Assembly: GCA_002255935.1 (NCBI GenBank)
Contig: NKIO01000034.1
Coordinates: forward strand, 1 to 38,559
Reading direction: 5' to 3'
From: Comamonadaceae bacterium PBBC2
GTDB taxonomy: Bacteria > Pseudomonadota > Gammaproteobacteria > Burkholderiales > Burkholderiaceae_C
DNA: 38,559 nt
Every line of letters begins with the position of its first letter. Within the stretch, counting starts at the first letter, position 1. The position numbers and the translations under genes were made by a program. The notes under the pieces are model-generated. The model was given only the letters and a program-made list of their open reading frames with translations. It had not been told where the DNA came from and made no database searches. Positions 18,936 to 26,630 of this stretch are shown here, one piece after another.

Positions 18936-19740
18936 CTTTCCCCAGTCTTGGCTGCGCCCTCAATGGCCAGCCCCCGCGAACGTTCAGGCCGTGATGACCG
19001 ACCGTCATGGCGGTGTGTCCAAGCCCCCCTACGACCGCATGAATTTGGGCGACCATGTGGGCGATCAAGCCGATGCAGTGCTGCAAAACCGAGCCGTTTT
19101 GCGCACAGCGCTGGACCGTAGGCCCGTTTTTTTGGAGCAAGTGCACGGCATCCACAACGTGGTGCTGCAAGCGGCCACACCGGATGGCACAGCCGCCGAT
19201 GCGTGCATCGCGACCAGCCCAGCGGTGGCCTGCACCATCATGGTGGCCGATTGTTTGCCTGTCTTGCTGTGTGATGCCACAGGCCAGTGGGTGGCCGCAG
19301 CCCATGCGGGTTGGCGCGGCTTGGCGGGGCAGGGCGGGGTGGGCGTGCTCGAGCAATTGTTGACATCGCTGCCAGGCGCTCTCGCAGACGCATTTGCGGT
19401 TGCCCCCTTGGTGCGCGGTGACATCCTGGCATGGCTTGGGCCTTGCATTGGGCCGCAGGCTTTCGAGGTCGGGCCGGATGTGCGCCACGCTTTTTGTGAG
19501 GCGGACCCCCAAGCCGAGGCGTTCTTTGCCTCTCAAGCCGACGGTCACTTCCTGGCTGACTTGGCGGGCTTGGCGCGTCTGCGTTTGAACCGCTTGGGCA
19601 TCACGCAAATTTTTGGCAACGACAGCCAAGCGTCATGGTGCACCGTCAGCCAGGCTTCAAGGTTCTTTTCGCACCGCCGCGACCGTCGCGTCCTCGGTCA
19701 ATCCGGCCGCATGGCCGCCTGCATCTGGTTGGACCGTTGA
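18925..19740 (+). CDS. pgeF: Peptidoglycan editing factor PgeF (multicopper polyphenol oxidoreductase/laccase domain)
   Basis: Cytoplasmic protein of the YfiH family, reported to remove muropeptide precursors carrying a wrong amino acid such as L-Ser at position one. About 271 residues. Family features are RHGGVSKPPYDRMNLGDHVGD near the N-terminus, FLEQVHG, TIMVADCLPVLLCD, the metal-binding AAHAGWRG, AWLGPCIGP and, at the C-terminus, CTVSQASRFFSHRRD. The family start ('M...P.WL.P.WPAP.NV') is best matched by TTG at 18925 with GGAG five bases upstream; the ATG at 18880 would add an atypical 15 residues. Its 3' end overlaps the convergent small membrane gene by 84 bp. Confidence 0.92.
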   Translation: MKPDFPQSWLRPQWPAPANVQAVMTDRHGGVSKPPYDRMNLGDHVGDQADAVLQNRAVLRTALDRRPVFLEQVHGIHNVVLQAATPDGTAADACIATSPAVACTIMVADCLPVLLCDATGQWVAAAHAGWRGLAGQGGVGVLEQLLTSLPGALADAFAVAPLVRGDILAWLGPCIGPQAFEVGPDVRHAFCEADPQAEAFFASQADGHFLADLAGLARLRLNRLGITQIFGNDSQASWCTVSQASRFFSHRRDRRVLGQSGRMAACIWLDR

Positions 19741-19956
19741 TGGCGCTGATGCCGATGGCGTCTCGGCGGTTTCTTGACGGCGGATTTCTTTGCGGCGCAA
19801 AGGTGTGCCTGCCAGATACACCACCAGCGACATCGGCAGCACGCCATAAAGCACAAAAGTGATGATGGCACCCAACACCGTCCCTTGCGTACTAAAGGCT
19901 TCGGCCAATGCCATGAGCAAGGTCACGTACAGCCAGGCGATGACGATCAAATACAT
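19657..19956 (-). CDS. Small two-helix membrane protein of unknown function
   Basis: A 99-residue product from the ATG at 19956 (MYLIVIAWLYVTLLMALAEA); in-frame starts at 19986 and 19989 would add about 10 residues. Two hydrophobic segments (about 1-20 and 27-50) are joined by a short loop, followed by LRRKEIRRQE and a disordered Ser/Pro/Ala/Thr-rich tail, so the charged tail is probably cytoplasmic. I recall similar proteins upstream of phaC in Comamonadaceae, but no function. Its end overlaps the 3' end of pgeF on the other strand by 84 bp. Its promoter region is shared with phaC. Confidence 0.7.
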   Translation of the reverse strand: MYLIVIAWLYVTLLMALAEAFSTQGTVLGAIITFVLYGVLPMSLVVYLAGTPLRRKEIRRQETAETPSASAPSTVQPDAGGHAAGLTEDATVAAVRKEP

Positions 19957-19989
19957 TTTGTTGTGGCCTTGTAATTTAAGAGACATCAA

Positions 19990-20021
19990 ATTGACAGATA
20001 CTGACTCCAGTAGAAGTCAAT
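19990..20021. promoter_or_regulatory. Inverted repeat upstream of phaC, overlapping a -35-like TTGACA
   Basis: ATTGAC (19990-19995) and TACTG (19999-20003) pair with CAGTA (20008-20012) and GTCAAT (20016-20021), symmetric around a 4-base centre, with a 3x3 unpaired step. Eleven of 14 arm positions match. TTGACA at 19991-19996 equals the -35 consensus, though no good -10 follows at 17 bp. Candidate operator for phaC and/or the divergent small gene. Confidence 0.5.
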
Positions 20022-20046
20022 GAGTGCAGTCAATCAGGAGACATGG

Positions 20047-21765
20047 ATGAGCGCTAACTCCCCCGAATTTTGGACCCAAATGTCCGAAGGGTTCCAGCAG
20101 AACCTCACCAAAAGCTGGGGCCAGGCCATGCAGCACTTCCAAACCATGGATCTGGGCGGGCTCCAAGCCAAGCCCGAGGCCACAGCACCTGCCCTCAAAT
20201 TCTCGCCTGAAAAGCTCCAAGCGCTCCAAGGCCAGTACTTCAAAGACGCTTCTGAACTCTGGAACCAGAGCCTGCACAACAGCTTGCAAGTCAAAGACCG
20301 CCGTTTTTCTGGCGATGCTTGGGCATCCAACCCAGTGGCCGCCTTCAATGCCGCCACTTATTTGCTCAACGCCCGCACCCTGATGGGCCTGGCCGATGCG
20401 GTGGACGCGGACGACAAAACCCGCAACCGTGTGCGCTTTGCGATCGAGCAGTGGGTGGCCGCTGCCGCGCCCAGCAACTTCCTGGCTTTCAACGCCGAAG
20501 CGCAAAAGAAAGCTGTCGAGACCAAGGGCGAGAGCATTGCCAAGGGCGTGCAAAACCTGATGCACGACATGCAGCAAGGTCACGTGTCCATGACGGACGA
20601 AAGCCTGTTCGAAGTGGGCAAGAACGTGGCTACCACCGAAGGGGCGGTGGTCTTTGAAAACGAATTCTTCCAGCTCATCGAATACAAGCCGCTGACCGCC
20701 AAGGTCTATGAAAAGCCGTTTTTGTTGATCCCGCCTTGCATCAACAAGTTTTATATCCTGGACCTGCAGCCAGAAAACTCCTTCATCCGCTATGCCGTCA
20801 GCCAAGGTCACCGCACTTTTGTGGTCAGCTGGCGCAACCCCGACGAGTCCATGCAGGACAAGACTTGGGACGACTACATCGAGCAAGCGGCGATCAAAGC
20901 CATCAGCACGGTGCAAGAAATCACCGGGGCATCCAAGATCAACGCCCTGGGTTTTTGTGTCGGCGGCACGATCTTGTCGACCGCGCTGGCCGTGCTGGCT
21001 GCCCGTGGCGAAAAGCCCGTGGCCAGTGCCACCTTCCTGACCACCTTGATCAACTTCACCGACACCGGGATCCTGGACGTGTTCATTGACGAGAACTTCG
21101 TCAAGTTCCGCGAGATGCAAATGGGCCAAGGCGGCTTGCTCAAGGGTCAGGACCTGGCCTCCACTTTCAGCTTTTTGCGCCCCAACGACTTGGTCTGGAA
21201 CTATGTGGTGGGCAACTACCTCAAGGGCGAAACCCCACCGCCTTTTGACTTGCTCTACTGGAACAGCGACTCGACCAATTTGCCTGGTCCCTTCTACGCT
21301 TGGTACCTGCGCAACACGTATTTGGAAAACAACTTGGTCAAACCTCGCAAGGTCACTGTGTGCGGCGAGTGCATCGATTTGGGCCAAGTCGATATGCCTG
21401 TTTACATCTACGGCTCACGCGAAGACCACATCGTGCCGATTGGCGGTGCCTATGCCAGCACCCAAGTGCTGCCCGGCAAAAAGCGTTTCGTCATGGGCGC
21501 TTCGGGTCACATTGCTGGCGTGATCAACCCGCCTGCAGCCAAAAAACGCAGCCACTGGCTCAGCGAAGGCAGCAAATTCCCAGCCGACGTGAACGACTGG
21601 ATCGCGGGAGCCAAAGAGCAGCCCGGCAGCTGGTGGACCGATTGGTCCGATTGGCTCAAAAGCCATGCTGGCGAGCAAATTGCATCGCCTAAAACCTACG
21701 GCAAGGGCAGCAAGTTCAAAGCCATCGAGGCGGCGCCAGGCCGCTATGTGAAGGCTAAGGCCTGA
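20047..21765 (+). CDS. phaC: Class I poly(3-hydroxyalkanoate) synthase
   Basis: Polymerises (R)-3-hydroxyacyl-CoA, mainly 3-hydroxybutyryl-CoA, at the surface of PHA granules. The 572-residue product is of class I size. The N-terminal domain (1-190) is helical. The alpha/beta-hydrolase domain carries the lipase-like box LGFCVGGT with nucleophile C304, Asp 460 in YGSREDHIVP and His 488 in GASGHIAG, corresponding to C319, D480 and H508 of the Cupriavidus necator enzyme. The ATG at 20047 has AGGAG six bases upstream; an in-frame ATG at 20020 has no such site. First gene of phaC-phaA-phaB; phaA starts 23 bp after its stop. Confidence 0.98.
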   Translation: MSANSPEFWTQMSEGFQQNLTKSWGQAMQHFQTMDLGGLQAKPEATAPALKFSPEKLQALQGQYFKDASELWNQSLHNSLQVKDRRFSGDAWASNPVAAFNAATYLLNARTLMGLADAVDADDKTRNRVRFAIEQWVAAAAPSNFLAFNAEAQKKAVETKGESIAKGVQNLMHDMQQGHVSMTDESLFEVGKNVATTEGAVVFENEFFQLIEYKPLTAKVYEKPFLLIPPCINKFYILDLQPENSFIRYAVSQGHRTFVVSWRNPDESMQDKTWDDYIEQAAIKAISTVQEITGASKINALGFCVGGTILSTALAVLAARGEKPVASATFLTTLINFTDTGILDVFIDENFVKFREMQMGQGGLLKGQDLASTFSFLRPNDLVWNYVVGNYLKGETPPPFDLLYWNSDSTNLPGPFYAWYLRNTYLENNLVKPRKVTVCGECIDLGQVDMPVYIYGSREDHIVPIGGAYASTQVLPGKKRFVMGASGHIAGVINPPAAKKRSHWLSEGSKFPADVNDWIAGAKEQPGSWWTDWSDWLKSHAGEQIASPKTYGKGSKFKAIEAAPGRYVKAKA

Positions 21766-21788
21766 TTGATTTTTTATTGGAGACAAAA

Positions 21789-22970
21789 ATGGAAGACATC
21801 GTCATCGTTTCAGCCGCCCGCACCGCCGTGGGCAAGTTTGGTGGTTCACTGGCCAAGACGCCCGCCACCGAGTTGGGCAGCATCGTCATCAAAGGTCTGC
21901 TCGAGCGCAGCGGCTTGCCCGTTGACGCCATCGGTGAAGTCATCATGGGCCAGGTGCTGGCCGCAGGCGTGGGCCAAAACCCCGCCCGCCAAGCCATGAT
22001 GAAGGCCGGTGTGGCCAAGGAAACCCCCGCTTTGACCATCAACGCCGTGTGCGGCTCGGGCCTGAAAGCCGTGATGCTGGCCGCGCAAGCCGTCGCCTGG
22101 GGCGACAGCGAGATCGTGATCGCCGGTGGTCAGGAAAACATGAGCGCCAGCCCCCACGTCTTGAATGGCAGCCGCGACGGCCAGCGCATGGGCGACTGGA
22201 AGATGACCGACACCATGATCGTGGACGGCCTGTGGGACGTGTACAACCAGTACCACATGGGCATCACCGCTGAAAACGTGGCCAAAGCCCACGGCATCAC
22301 CCGCGACATGCAAGACGCCTTGGCCCTGGGCAGCCAGCAAAAAGCTTCGGCCGCGCAAGACGCCGGTAAATTCAAAGACGAGATCGTGGACGTGCTGATC
22401 CCTCAGCGCAAGGGCGATCCTTTGGTGTTCAACACCGACGAATTCATCAACAAGAAAACCAGCGCCGAAGCTTTGGCCGGTCTGCGTCCCGCCTTTGACA
22501 AGGCTGGCAGCGTGACCGCTGGCAATGCCTCGGGCATCAACGACGGCGCTGCCGCCGTGATGGTCATGAGCGCCAAGAAAGCAGCCGCCTTGGGCCTCAA
22601 GCCCTTGGCGCGCATTGCGGCCTTTGGCACCAGCGGTCTGGACCCGGCCCACATGGGCATGGGCCCGGTGCCAGCTTCGCAAAAAGCCTTGGCCCGCGCC
22701 GGCTGGAAAGCCCAAGACGTGGACCTGTTCGAATTGAACGAAGCCTTTGCCGCGCAAGCTTGCGCCGTCAACCAAGCGCTGGACATCGATCCGGCCAAGG
22801 TCAACGTCAACGGTGGTGCGATCGCCATCGGTCACCCGATTGGTGCATCCGGTTGCCGCATTTTGGTGACCTTGCTGCACGAAATGCAGCGCACACAGGC
22901 CAACAAAGGTCTGGCCGCTTTGTGCATCGGCGGTGGCATGGGCGTGTCCTTGGCCATCGAACGCGTTTAA
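21789..22970 (+). CDS. phaA: Acetyl-CoA C-acetyltransferase (beta-ketothiolase)
   Basis: Condenses two acetyl-CoA to acetoacetyl-CoA, the first step to PHB. The 393-residue product has the biosynthetic thiolase triad at the same numbers as the Cupriavidus enzyme: C88 in NAVCGSGLK, H349 in IGHPIGASG and C379 in LCIGGGMG. The ATG at 21789 has GGAGA upstream. The operon position after phaC supports the PHB role over general acetoacetate metabolism. A gap of 119 bp to phaB follows, larger than the other gaps; I see no terminator in it. Confidence 0.97.
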   Translation: MEDIVIVSAARTAVGKFGGSLAKTPATELGSIVIKGLLERSGLPVDAIGEVIMGQVLAAGVGQNPARQAMMKAGVAKETPALTINAVCGSGLKAVMLAAQAVAWGDSEIVIAGGQENMSASPHVLNGSRDGQRMGDWKMTDTMIVDGLWDVYNQYHMGITAENVAKAHGITRDMQDALALGSQQKASAAQDAGKFKDEIVDVLIPQRKGDPLVFNTDEFINKKTSAEALAGLRPAFDKAGSVTAGNASGINDGAAAVMVMSAKKAAALGLKPLARIAAFGTSGLDPAHMGMGPVPASQKALARAGWKAQDVDLFELNEAFAAQACAVNQALDIDPAKVNVNGGAIAIGHPIGASGCRILVTLLHEMQRTQANKGLAALCIGGGMGVSLAIERV

Positions 22971-23089
22971 AAACCTGCGCCGCATTGGCCGCATCGAGGG
23001 GCACATCGCCCAGCTGTATAAGGGCAGCCCTTCGGTGCATTCAGTGCGGACTCCATTGATCCCACAACACTCATTTTCAGGAGACAAAC

Positions 23090-23827
23090 ATGAGTCAAAA
23101 AGTAGCTTACGTCACAGGTGGCATGGGCGGCATCGGAACCGCCATCTGCCAACGCCTTCACAAAGAAGGCTTCAAAGTCATCGCTGGTTGCGGCCCAACC
23201 CGTGACTTCAACAAATGGCTCGACGAGCAAAAAGTGCTGGGTTACACCTTCTACGCCTCCGTGGGCAACGTGGGCGATTGGGATTCCACCGTCGAAGCCT
23301 TCAGCAAAGCCAAGGCTGAGCACGGCCCGATCGATGTCTTGGTGAACAACGCCGGCATCACCAAGGACCGCATGTTCCTGAAGATGAGCCGCGACGACTG
23401 GGATGCGGTGATGAACACCAACCTGGACTCCATGTTCAACGTCACCAAACAAGTGGTGCCCGACATGGTCGAACGTGGCTGGGGCCGCATCATCAACATT
23501 TCGTCGGTCAACGGTGAAAAAGGCCAAGCCGGTCAAACCAACTACTCGGCCGCCAAAGCCGGTATGCACGGTTTCTCGATGGCCTTGGCCCAGGAAATGG
23601 CCACCAAAGGCGTGACCGTGAACACCGTCTCGCCTGGCTACATCGGCACCGACATGGTCAACGCCATCCGTCCTGACGTGCTGGAAAAGATCGTGGCCAC
23701 CGTGCCCGTCAAGCGTTTGGGCAAGCCCAGCGAAATCGCGTCCATCATCGCTTGGCTGGCCAGCGAAGAGGGCGGTTACGCCACCGGCGCTGACTTCTCG
23801 GTCAACGGCGGTCTGCACATGGGTTGA
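23090..23827 (+). CDS. phaB: Acetoacetyl-CoA reductase
   Basis: NADPH-dependent short-chain dehydrogenase that reduces acetoacetyl-CoA to (R)-3-hydroxybutyryl-CoA, the monomer for PhaC. 245 residues. The Rossmann motif TGGMGGIG is at 9-16, NNAG at 86-89, and the catalytic S139 (NISSVNG), Y152 and K156 (YSAAK) are intact. The strong site AGGAGACAAAC precedes the ATG. Last gene of the pha operon, ended by a perfect 15 bp hairpin. Similar to FabG, but the length and context fit PhaB. Confidence 0.97.
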   Translation: MSQKVAYVTGGMGGIGTAICQRLHKEGFKVIAGCGPTRDFNKWLDEQKVLGYTFYASVGNVGDWDSTVEAFSKAKAEHGPIDVLVNNAGITKDRMFLKMSRDDWDAVMNTNLDSMFNVTKQVVPDMVERGWGRIINISSVNGEKGQAGQTNYSAAKAGMHGFSMALAQEMATKGVTVNTVSPGYIGTDMVNAIRPDVLEKIVATVPVKRLGKPSEIASIIAWLASEEGGYATGADFSVNGGLHMG

Positions 23828-23840
23828 TGCTTGCATCACC

Positions 23841-23874
23841 CACAAAAAAACCCGCTTCGGCGGGTTTTTTTGTG
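23841..23874. terminator. Bidirectional terminator after phaB
   Basis: CACAAAAAAACCCGC (23841-23855), tetraloop TTCG, GCGGGTTTTTTTGTG (23860-23874). A perfect 15 bp stem with T runs in both directions, serving phaB and the convergent SPFH gene. Confidence 0.96.
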
Positions 23875-23890
23875 TCTGCTCGCCCAGCTT

Positions 23891-24811
23891 TCAATGCCCT
23901 GCCTGTTTGCCTGTGCTCACCATCTGCATGGCCGAGGCGATCAGTCCTGAGACTTCGGTCATATTGCTCGGAACGATCAAGGTGGTCTTGGCATCTTGGG
24001 CCACTTTGCCATAGGCCTGCACGGCCTGTTCGGCCACTTTCAATTGCACCGCCTGCTCGCCGCCGGGCTGGCGAATGGCCGCAGCAATGCGTTCGATGGC
24101 TTGGGCTGTGGCATTGGCCATTTCGGCGATGGCGGCTGCATCGCCTTGTGCCTTGTTGATCGCAGCCTGCTTTTCGCCTTCCGAACGCGCAATGAAAGCT
24201 TCTCGCTCGCCCGTGGCGATGTTGATTTGCTCTTGTCGGCGGCCTTCAGAGGCCGCGATCAAGGCGCGTTTCTCACGCTCGGCGGTGATCTGTGACTGCA
24301 TGGCGTGCAAGATCTCGCTGGGCGGGGTCAGGTCTTTGATCTCGTAGCGCAAGACCTTCACGCCCCAGTTCAGCGCCGCTTCGTCGATGGCGGCCACCAC
24401 TTGCGCGTTGATGATGTCGCGCTCTTCAAAGGTTTTGTCCAGCTCCAGCTTGCCGATCACGCTGCGCAAACTGGTCTGCGCCAGTTGCGTCACCGCCGTG
24501 ATGTAGTTGGACGTGCCGTAACTGGCCAGTTTGGGGTCGGTCACCTGGAAATACAAAATGCCGTCGACTTGCAGTTGTGTGTTGTCACGGGTGATGCAAA
24601 TCTGGCTGGGCACATCGAGCGGGATTTCCTTGAGGCTGTGCTTTTGGATCACCTTGTCGACGAAGGGCACCACAAAGTTCAAGCCTGGGGTGAGGCTGGC
24701 GTGGTATTTGCCCAAACGCTCCACGACCCAAGCGTGTTGTTGCGGCACGACCTTGACCGTCTTGATGACAAACAGAACGGCGATGGCCAGAAGAAGAATG
24801 GCGATTTCCAT
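23891..24811 (-). CDS. qmcA: SPFH/band 7 membrane protein (stomatin-like, QmcA type)
   Basis: Membrane-anchored protein that builds large ring or cage assemblies and is thought to organise membrane domains and modulate FtsH. 306 residues: one N-terminal helix (AILLLAIAVLFVIKTVKVV), the band 7 domain at about 20-190 (QQHAWVVERLGKYHASLTPGL, then GTSNYITAVTQLAQTSLR), and a long Ala/Glu/Arg-rich coiled coil at about 185-260. AAAGGGAG precedes the ATG. It lies 27 bp downstream of nfeD, the usual partner. The symbol is by similarity; other stomatin-like names are possible. Confidence 0.92.
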   Translation of the reverse strand: MEIAILLLAIAVLFVIKTVKVVPQQHAWVVERLGKYHASLTPGLNFVVPFVDKVIQKHSLKEIPLDVPSQICITRDNTQLQVDGILYFQVTDPKLASYGTSNYITAVTQLAQTSLRSVIGKLELDKTFEERDIINAQVVAAIDEAALNWGVKVLRYEIKDLTPPSEILHAMQSQITAEREKRALIAASEGRRQEQINIATGEREAFIARSEGEKQAAINKAQGDAAAIAEMANATAQAIERIAAAIRQPGGEQAVQLKVAEQAVQAYGKVAQDAKTTLIVPSNMTEVSGLIASAMQMVSTGKQAGH

Positions 24812-24838
24812 GTGAAGACTCCCTTTTTGAAATGTGGC

Positions 24839-25252
24839 TTATATTTTTTCGAGCACCAGGCGATTGCCCTGAATGGCTTGGATGCGGTGTGCGCCAGGCG
24901 ATGGGCTGTGCTCAGAGGTGCAAACAGCCGTCCATTGCGCGCCACGGTGTTTGACCTGCGCTGTGCCTTGGGCATCCCATGCGCCGACATCGACGGTTTC
25001 ACCGATGTCCAGGTGCAAGGCGTTTGGGCCCAGGTGTTTGTGGCGCAGGTTTTTTTGTCGCCAAAGCACCACCGCCAGACCACCGACCAGCGCTGCCGTG
25101 ACGATTTGGCGATTCAGGCCCAGGCCCAGGTGCGCCGTCACCGCCGCTGCGGCGGCACCGATGGCCAGCATCAGCAAATAAAACGTGCCGCTGAGCAGTT
25201 CAGCGGCCACCAGTGCGCCGGTGGCCAGCCACCAGATGCTTGTGTCGTTCAT
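24839..25252 (-). CDS. NfeD family membrane protein (short form)
   Basis: Short NfeD protein of 137 residues with N-terminal helices (WWLATGALVAAELLSGTFYL and a second, about 25-60) and a C-terminal OB-fold (about 75-135: ALHLDIGETVDVGAWDAQGT, then VKHRGAQWTAV). Proteins of this type partner with SPFH proteins in membrane microdomains. The ATG at 25252 has AGGGAGAA upstream; the frame is open for 28 more codons but these lack coding character. First gene of the nfeD-qmcA pair, divergent from dusA. Confidence 0.9.
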   Translation of the reverse strand: MNDTSIWWLATGALVAAELLSGTFYLLMLAIGAAAAAVTAHLGLGLNRQIVTAALVGGLAVVLWRQKNLRHKHLGPNALHLDIGETVDVGAWDAQGTAQVKHRGAQWTAVCTSEHSPSPGAHRIQAIQGNRLVLEKI

Positions 25253-25350
25253 GTGTTCTCCCTGTCTTTTTGATGTGTCGACATGACATGCTACCGTTTT
25301 GCTAGCCGCATGTCGGCCATGGGCGGGCTCTGGCAAGGATAATCGTGCCC

Positions 25351-26352
25351 ATGCAATTTCCCGATTCCCAACGCTGGCGTTTGTCTGTGGCCCCCATGAT
25401 GGACTGGACCGATCGCCATTGCCGTTTTTTCCACCGCCTGCTGACGCGCCACACCTTGCTGTACACCGAGATGGTGACCACGGGCGCTTTGCGCCACGGC
25501 AGCGTGCAGCGGCATTTGCGCTTCAATGCCGAAGAGCACCCCGTGGCCCTGCAACTGGGTGGCAGCGATGCAGCCGATCTGGCCCATGCGGCCAAGCTGG
25601 GCCAAGAATGGGGCTATGAAGAGATCAACCTCAATTGCGGTTGCCCTTCAGACCGGGTGCAGCGCGGGGCTTTTGGCGCTTGCCTGATGAGCGAGCCGCG
25701 CACCGTGGCCGATGGTGTCAAGGCCATGCTCGATGTGGTGGATGTGCCTGTCACCGTGAAACACCGCATCGGCATCGACAAGATTGAAAGTTACGACTTT
25801 GTGCGCGACTTTGTGGGCACGGTGAGTGAGGCCGGCTGCAAGGTGTTCATCGTCCACGCTCGCAATGCCTGGCTCGACGGCCTGAGTCCCAAAGAAAATC
25901 GCGAAATCCCGCCGCTGCGTTACGAGCTGGCTTACCAGCTCAAAAAAGACTTTCCAGGGTTGTTGATCGCCGTGAACGGCGGCATCAAGACCAACGCCGA
26001 AATCGCGGCGCATTTGCAGCATGCCGATGGGGTGATGATCGGGCGTGAGGCCTATTACAACCCTTGGTTGCTGAGCACCTGGGATGCCGAGTTTTATGGC
26101 GACACGCATGAAGTGCCCAGCCGCGAAGCGGTGGAGGAGGCCATGGTGGCCTACATGGAGCGCGCCTTTGCCGAGGACGGTTGTCCTTGGTACGCCATCG
26201 CCCGCCACATGCTGGGCCTGTACCACGGTCAGCGGGGTGGTCGCTATTGGCGTCAGGTCTGGAGCAACCACAAGCTCAAGCCCTTGCCACCGCGAGAGGT
26301 CTGGCAACAGGCGCGGGAAGCGCTGGCCCGAGGCGCGGCGGTGAGCGACTGA
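25351..26352 (+). CDS. dusA: tRNA-dihydrouridine(20/20a) synthase
   Basis: FMN-dependent enzyme that reduces uridines at 20 and 20a in the D-loop of tRNA. 333 residues: a TIM-barrel with SVAPMMDWTDRHCR at the N-terminus, YTEMVTTGAL, the catalytic cysteine in NLNCGCPSDRV, KHRIGID and FIVHARNAWLDGLSPKENR, and the DusA-type VNGGIKT and MIGREAYYNPW. The C-terminal helical domain follows. The ATG at 25351 is preceded by AAGGAT; an in-frame GTG two codons earlier is equally well placed. Downstream is the REP region, not another gene of the same strand. Confidence 0.95.
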   Translation: MQFPDSQRWRLSVAPMMDWTDRHCRFFHRLLTRHTLLYTEMVTTGALRHGSVQRHLRFNAEEHPVALQLGGSDAADLAHAAKLGQEWGYEEINLNCGCPSDRVQRGAFGACLMSEPRTVADGVKAMLDVVDVPVTVKHRIGIDKIESYDFVRDFVGTVSEAGCKVFIVHARNAWLDGLSPKENREIPPLRYELAYQLKKDFPGLLIAVNGGIKTNAEIAAHLQHADGVMIGREAYYNPWLLSTWDAEFYGDTHEVPSREAVEEAMVAYMERAFAEDGCPWYAIARHMLGLYHGQRGGRYWRQVWSNHKLKPLPPREVWQQAREALARGAAVSD

Positions 26353-26370
26353 AATAGGACGCCGTGTACT

Positions 26371-26457
26371 GTCGGCACTTCAGTGCCGACGATGCCGACT
26401 TCGGTGCAGGCCTCATGTCGGGGCTGAAGCCACCGACCTACAGGTGGTGAGGTAGGA
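26371..26457. repeat. REP-type repeat unit, copy 1
   Basis: 87 bp unit. It starts with the perfect palindrome GTCGGCACTTCAGTGCCGAC, continues with GATGCCGACTTCGGTGCAGG, then a second imperfect palindrome (GTCGGGGCTGAAGCCACCGAC region) followed by CTACAGG. Read on the minus strand, the second palindrome has the GTAG head typical of REP elements. It is repeated with two small sets of changes at 26494. Confidence 0.85.
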
Positions 26458-26493
26458 TCGGGCCCTGCTGATGGATGTGGCCGTGTTTTGCAG

Positions 26494-26580
26494 GTCGGCG
26501 CTTTAGCGCCGACGATGCCGACTTCGGTGCAGGCCTCATGTCGGGGCTGAAGCCACCGACCTACAGGTGATGAGGTAGGA
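26494..26580. repeat. REP-type repeat unit, copy 2
   Basis: Same 87 bp unit as at 26371, offset by 123 bp. The first palindrome is GTCGGCGCTTTAGCGCCGAC. Compared with copy 1, an A-T pair in the stem has become G-C on both arms, with a loop change, so pairing is kept. The only other difference is GGTGGTGA versus GGTGATGA near the end. Confidence 0.85.
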
Positions 26581-26598
26581 GCCAGCCTTGCTGGCGAT
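26575..26598 (+). repeat. REP element of a second type (GTAGGAGCCAGC...)
   Basis: Head GTAGGAG, then GCCAGC, CTT, GCTGGC, GAT: a GTAG tetranucleotide followed by a palindrome (GCCAGC/GCTGGC). This strongly resembles REP sequences of Pseudomonas. A degenerate version (GTAGGATCGGGCCCTGCTGATGG) follows copy 1 at 26452. Confidence 0.7.
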
Positions 26599-26630
26599 GA
26601 GCCCTTGCGCGGGCTCAGGCGCCGGAAGCT

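Noticed and set aside
20020-20046. Upstream ATG for phaC at 20020
   Set aside because: No ribosome site there, while AGGAG is correctly placed before the ATG at 20047; the start also falls in the inverted repeat region.
22971-23089. Possible small RNA or small gene between phaA and phaB
   Set aside because: No convincing promoter, hairpin terminator or coding frame is visible in the 119 bp.
26371-26600. Repeats that could be taken for a CRISPR array
   Set aside because: Only two long copies with a 36 bp space, each a palindromic REP unit; no regular array and no cas genes.
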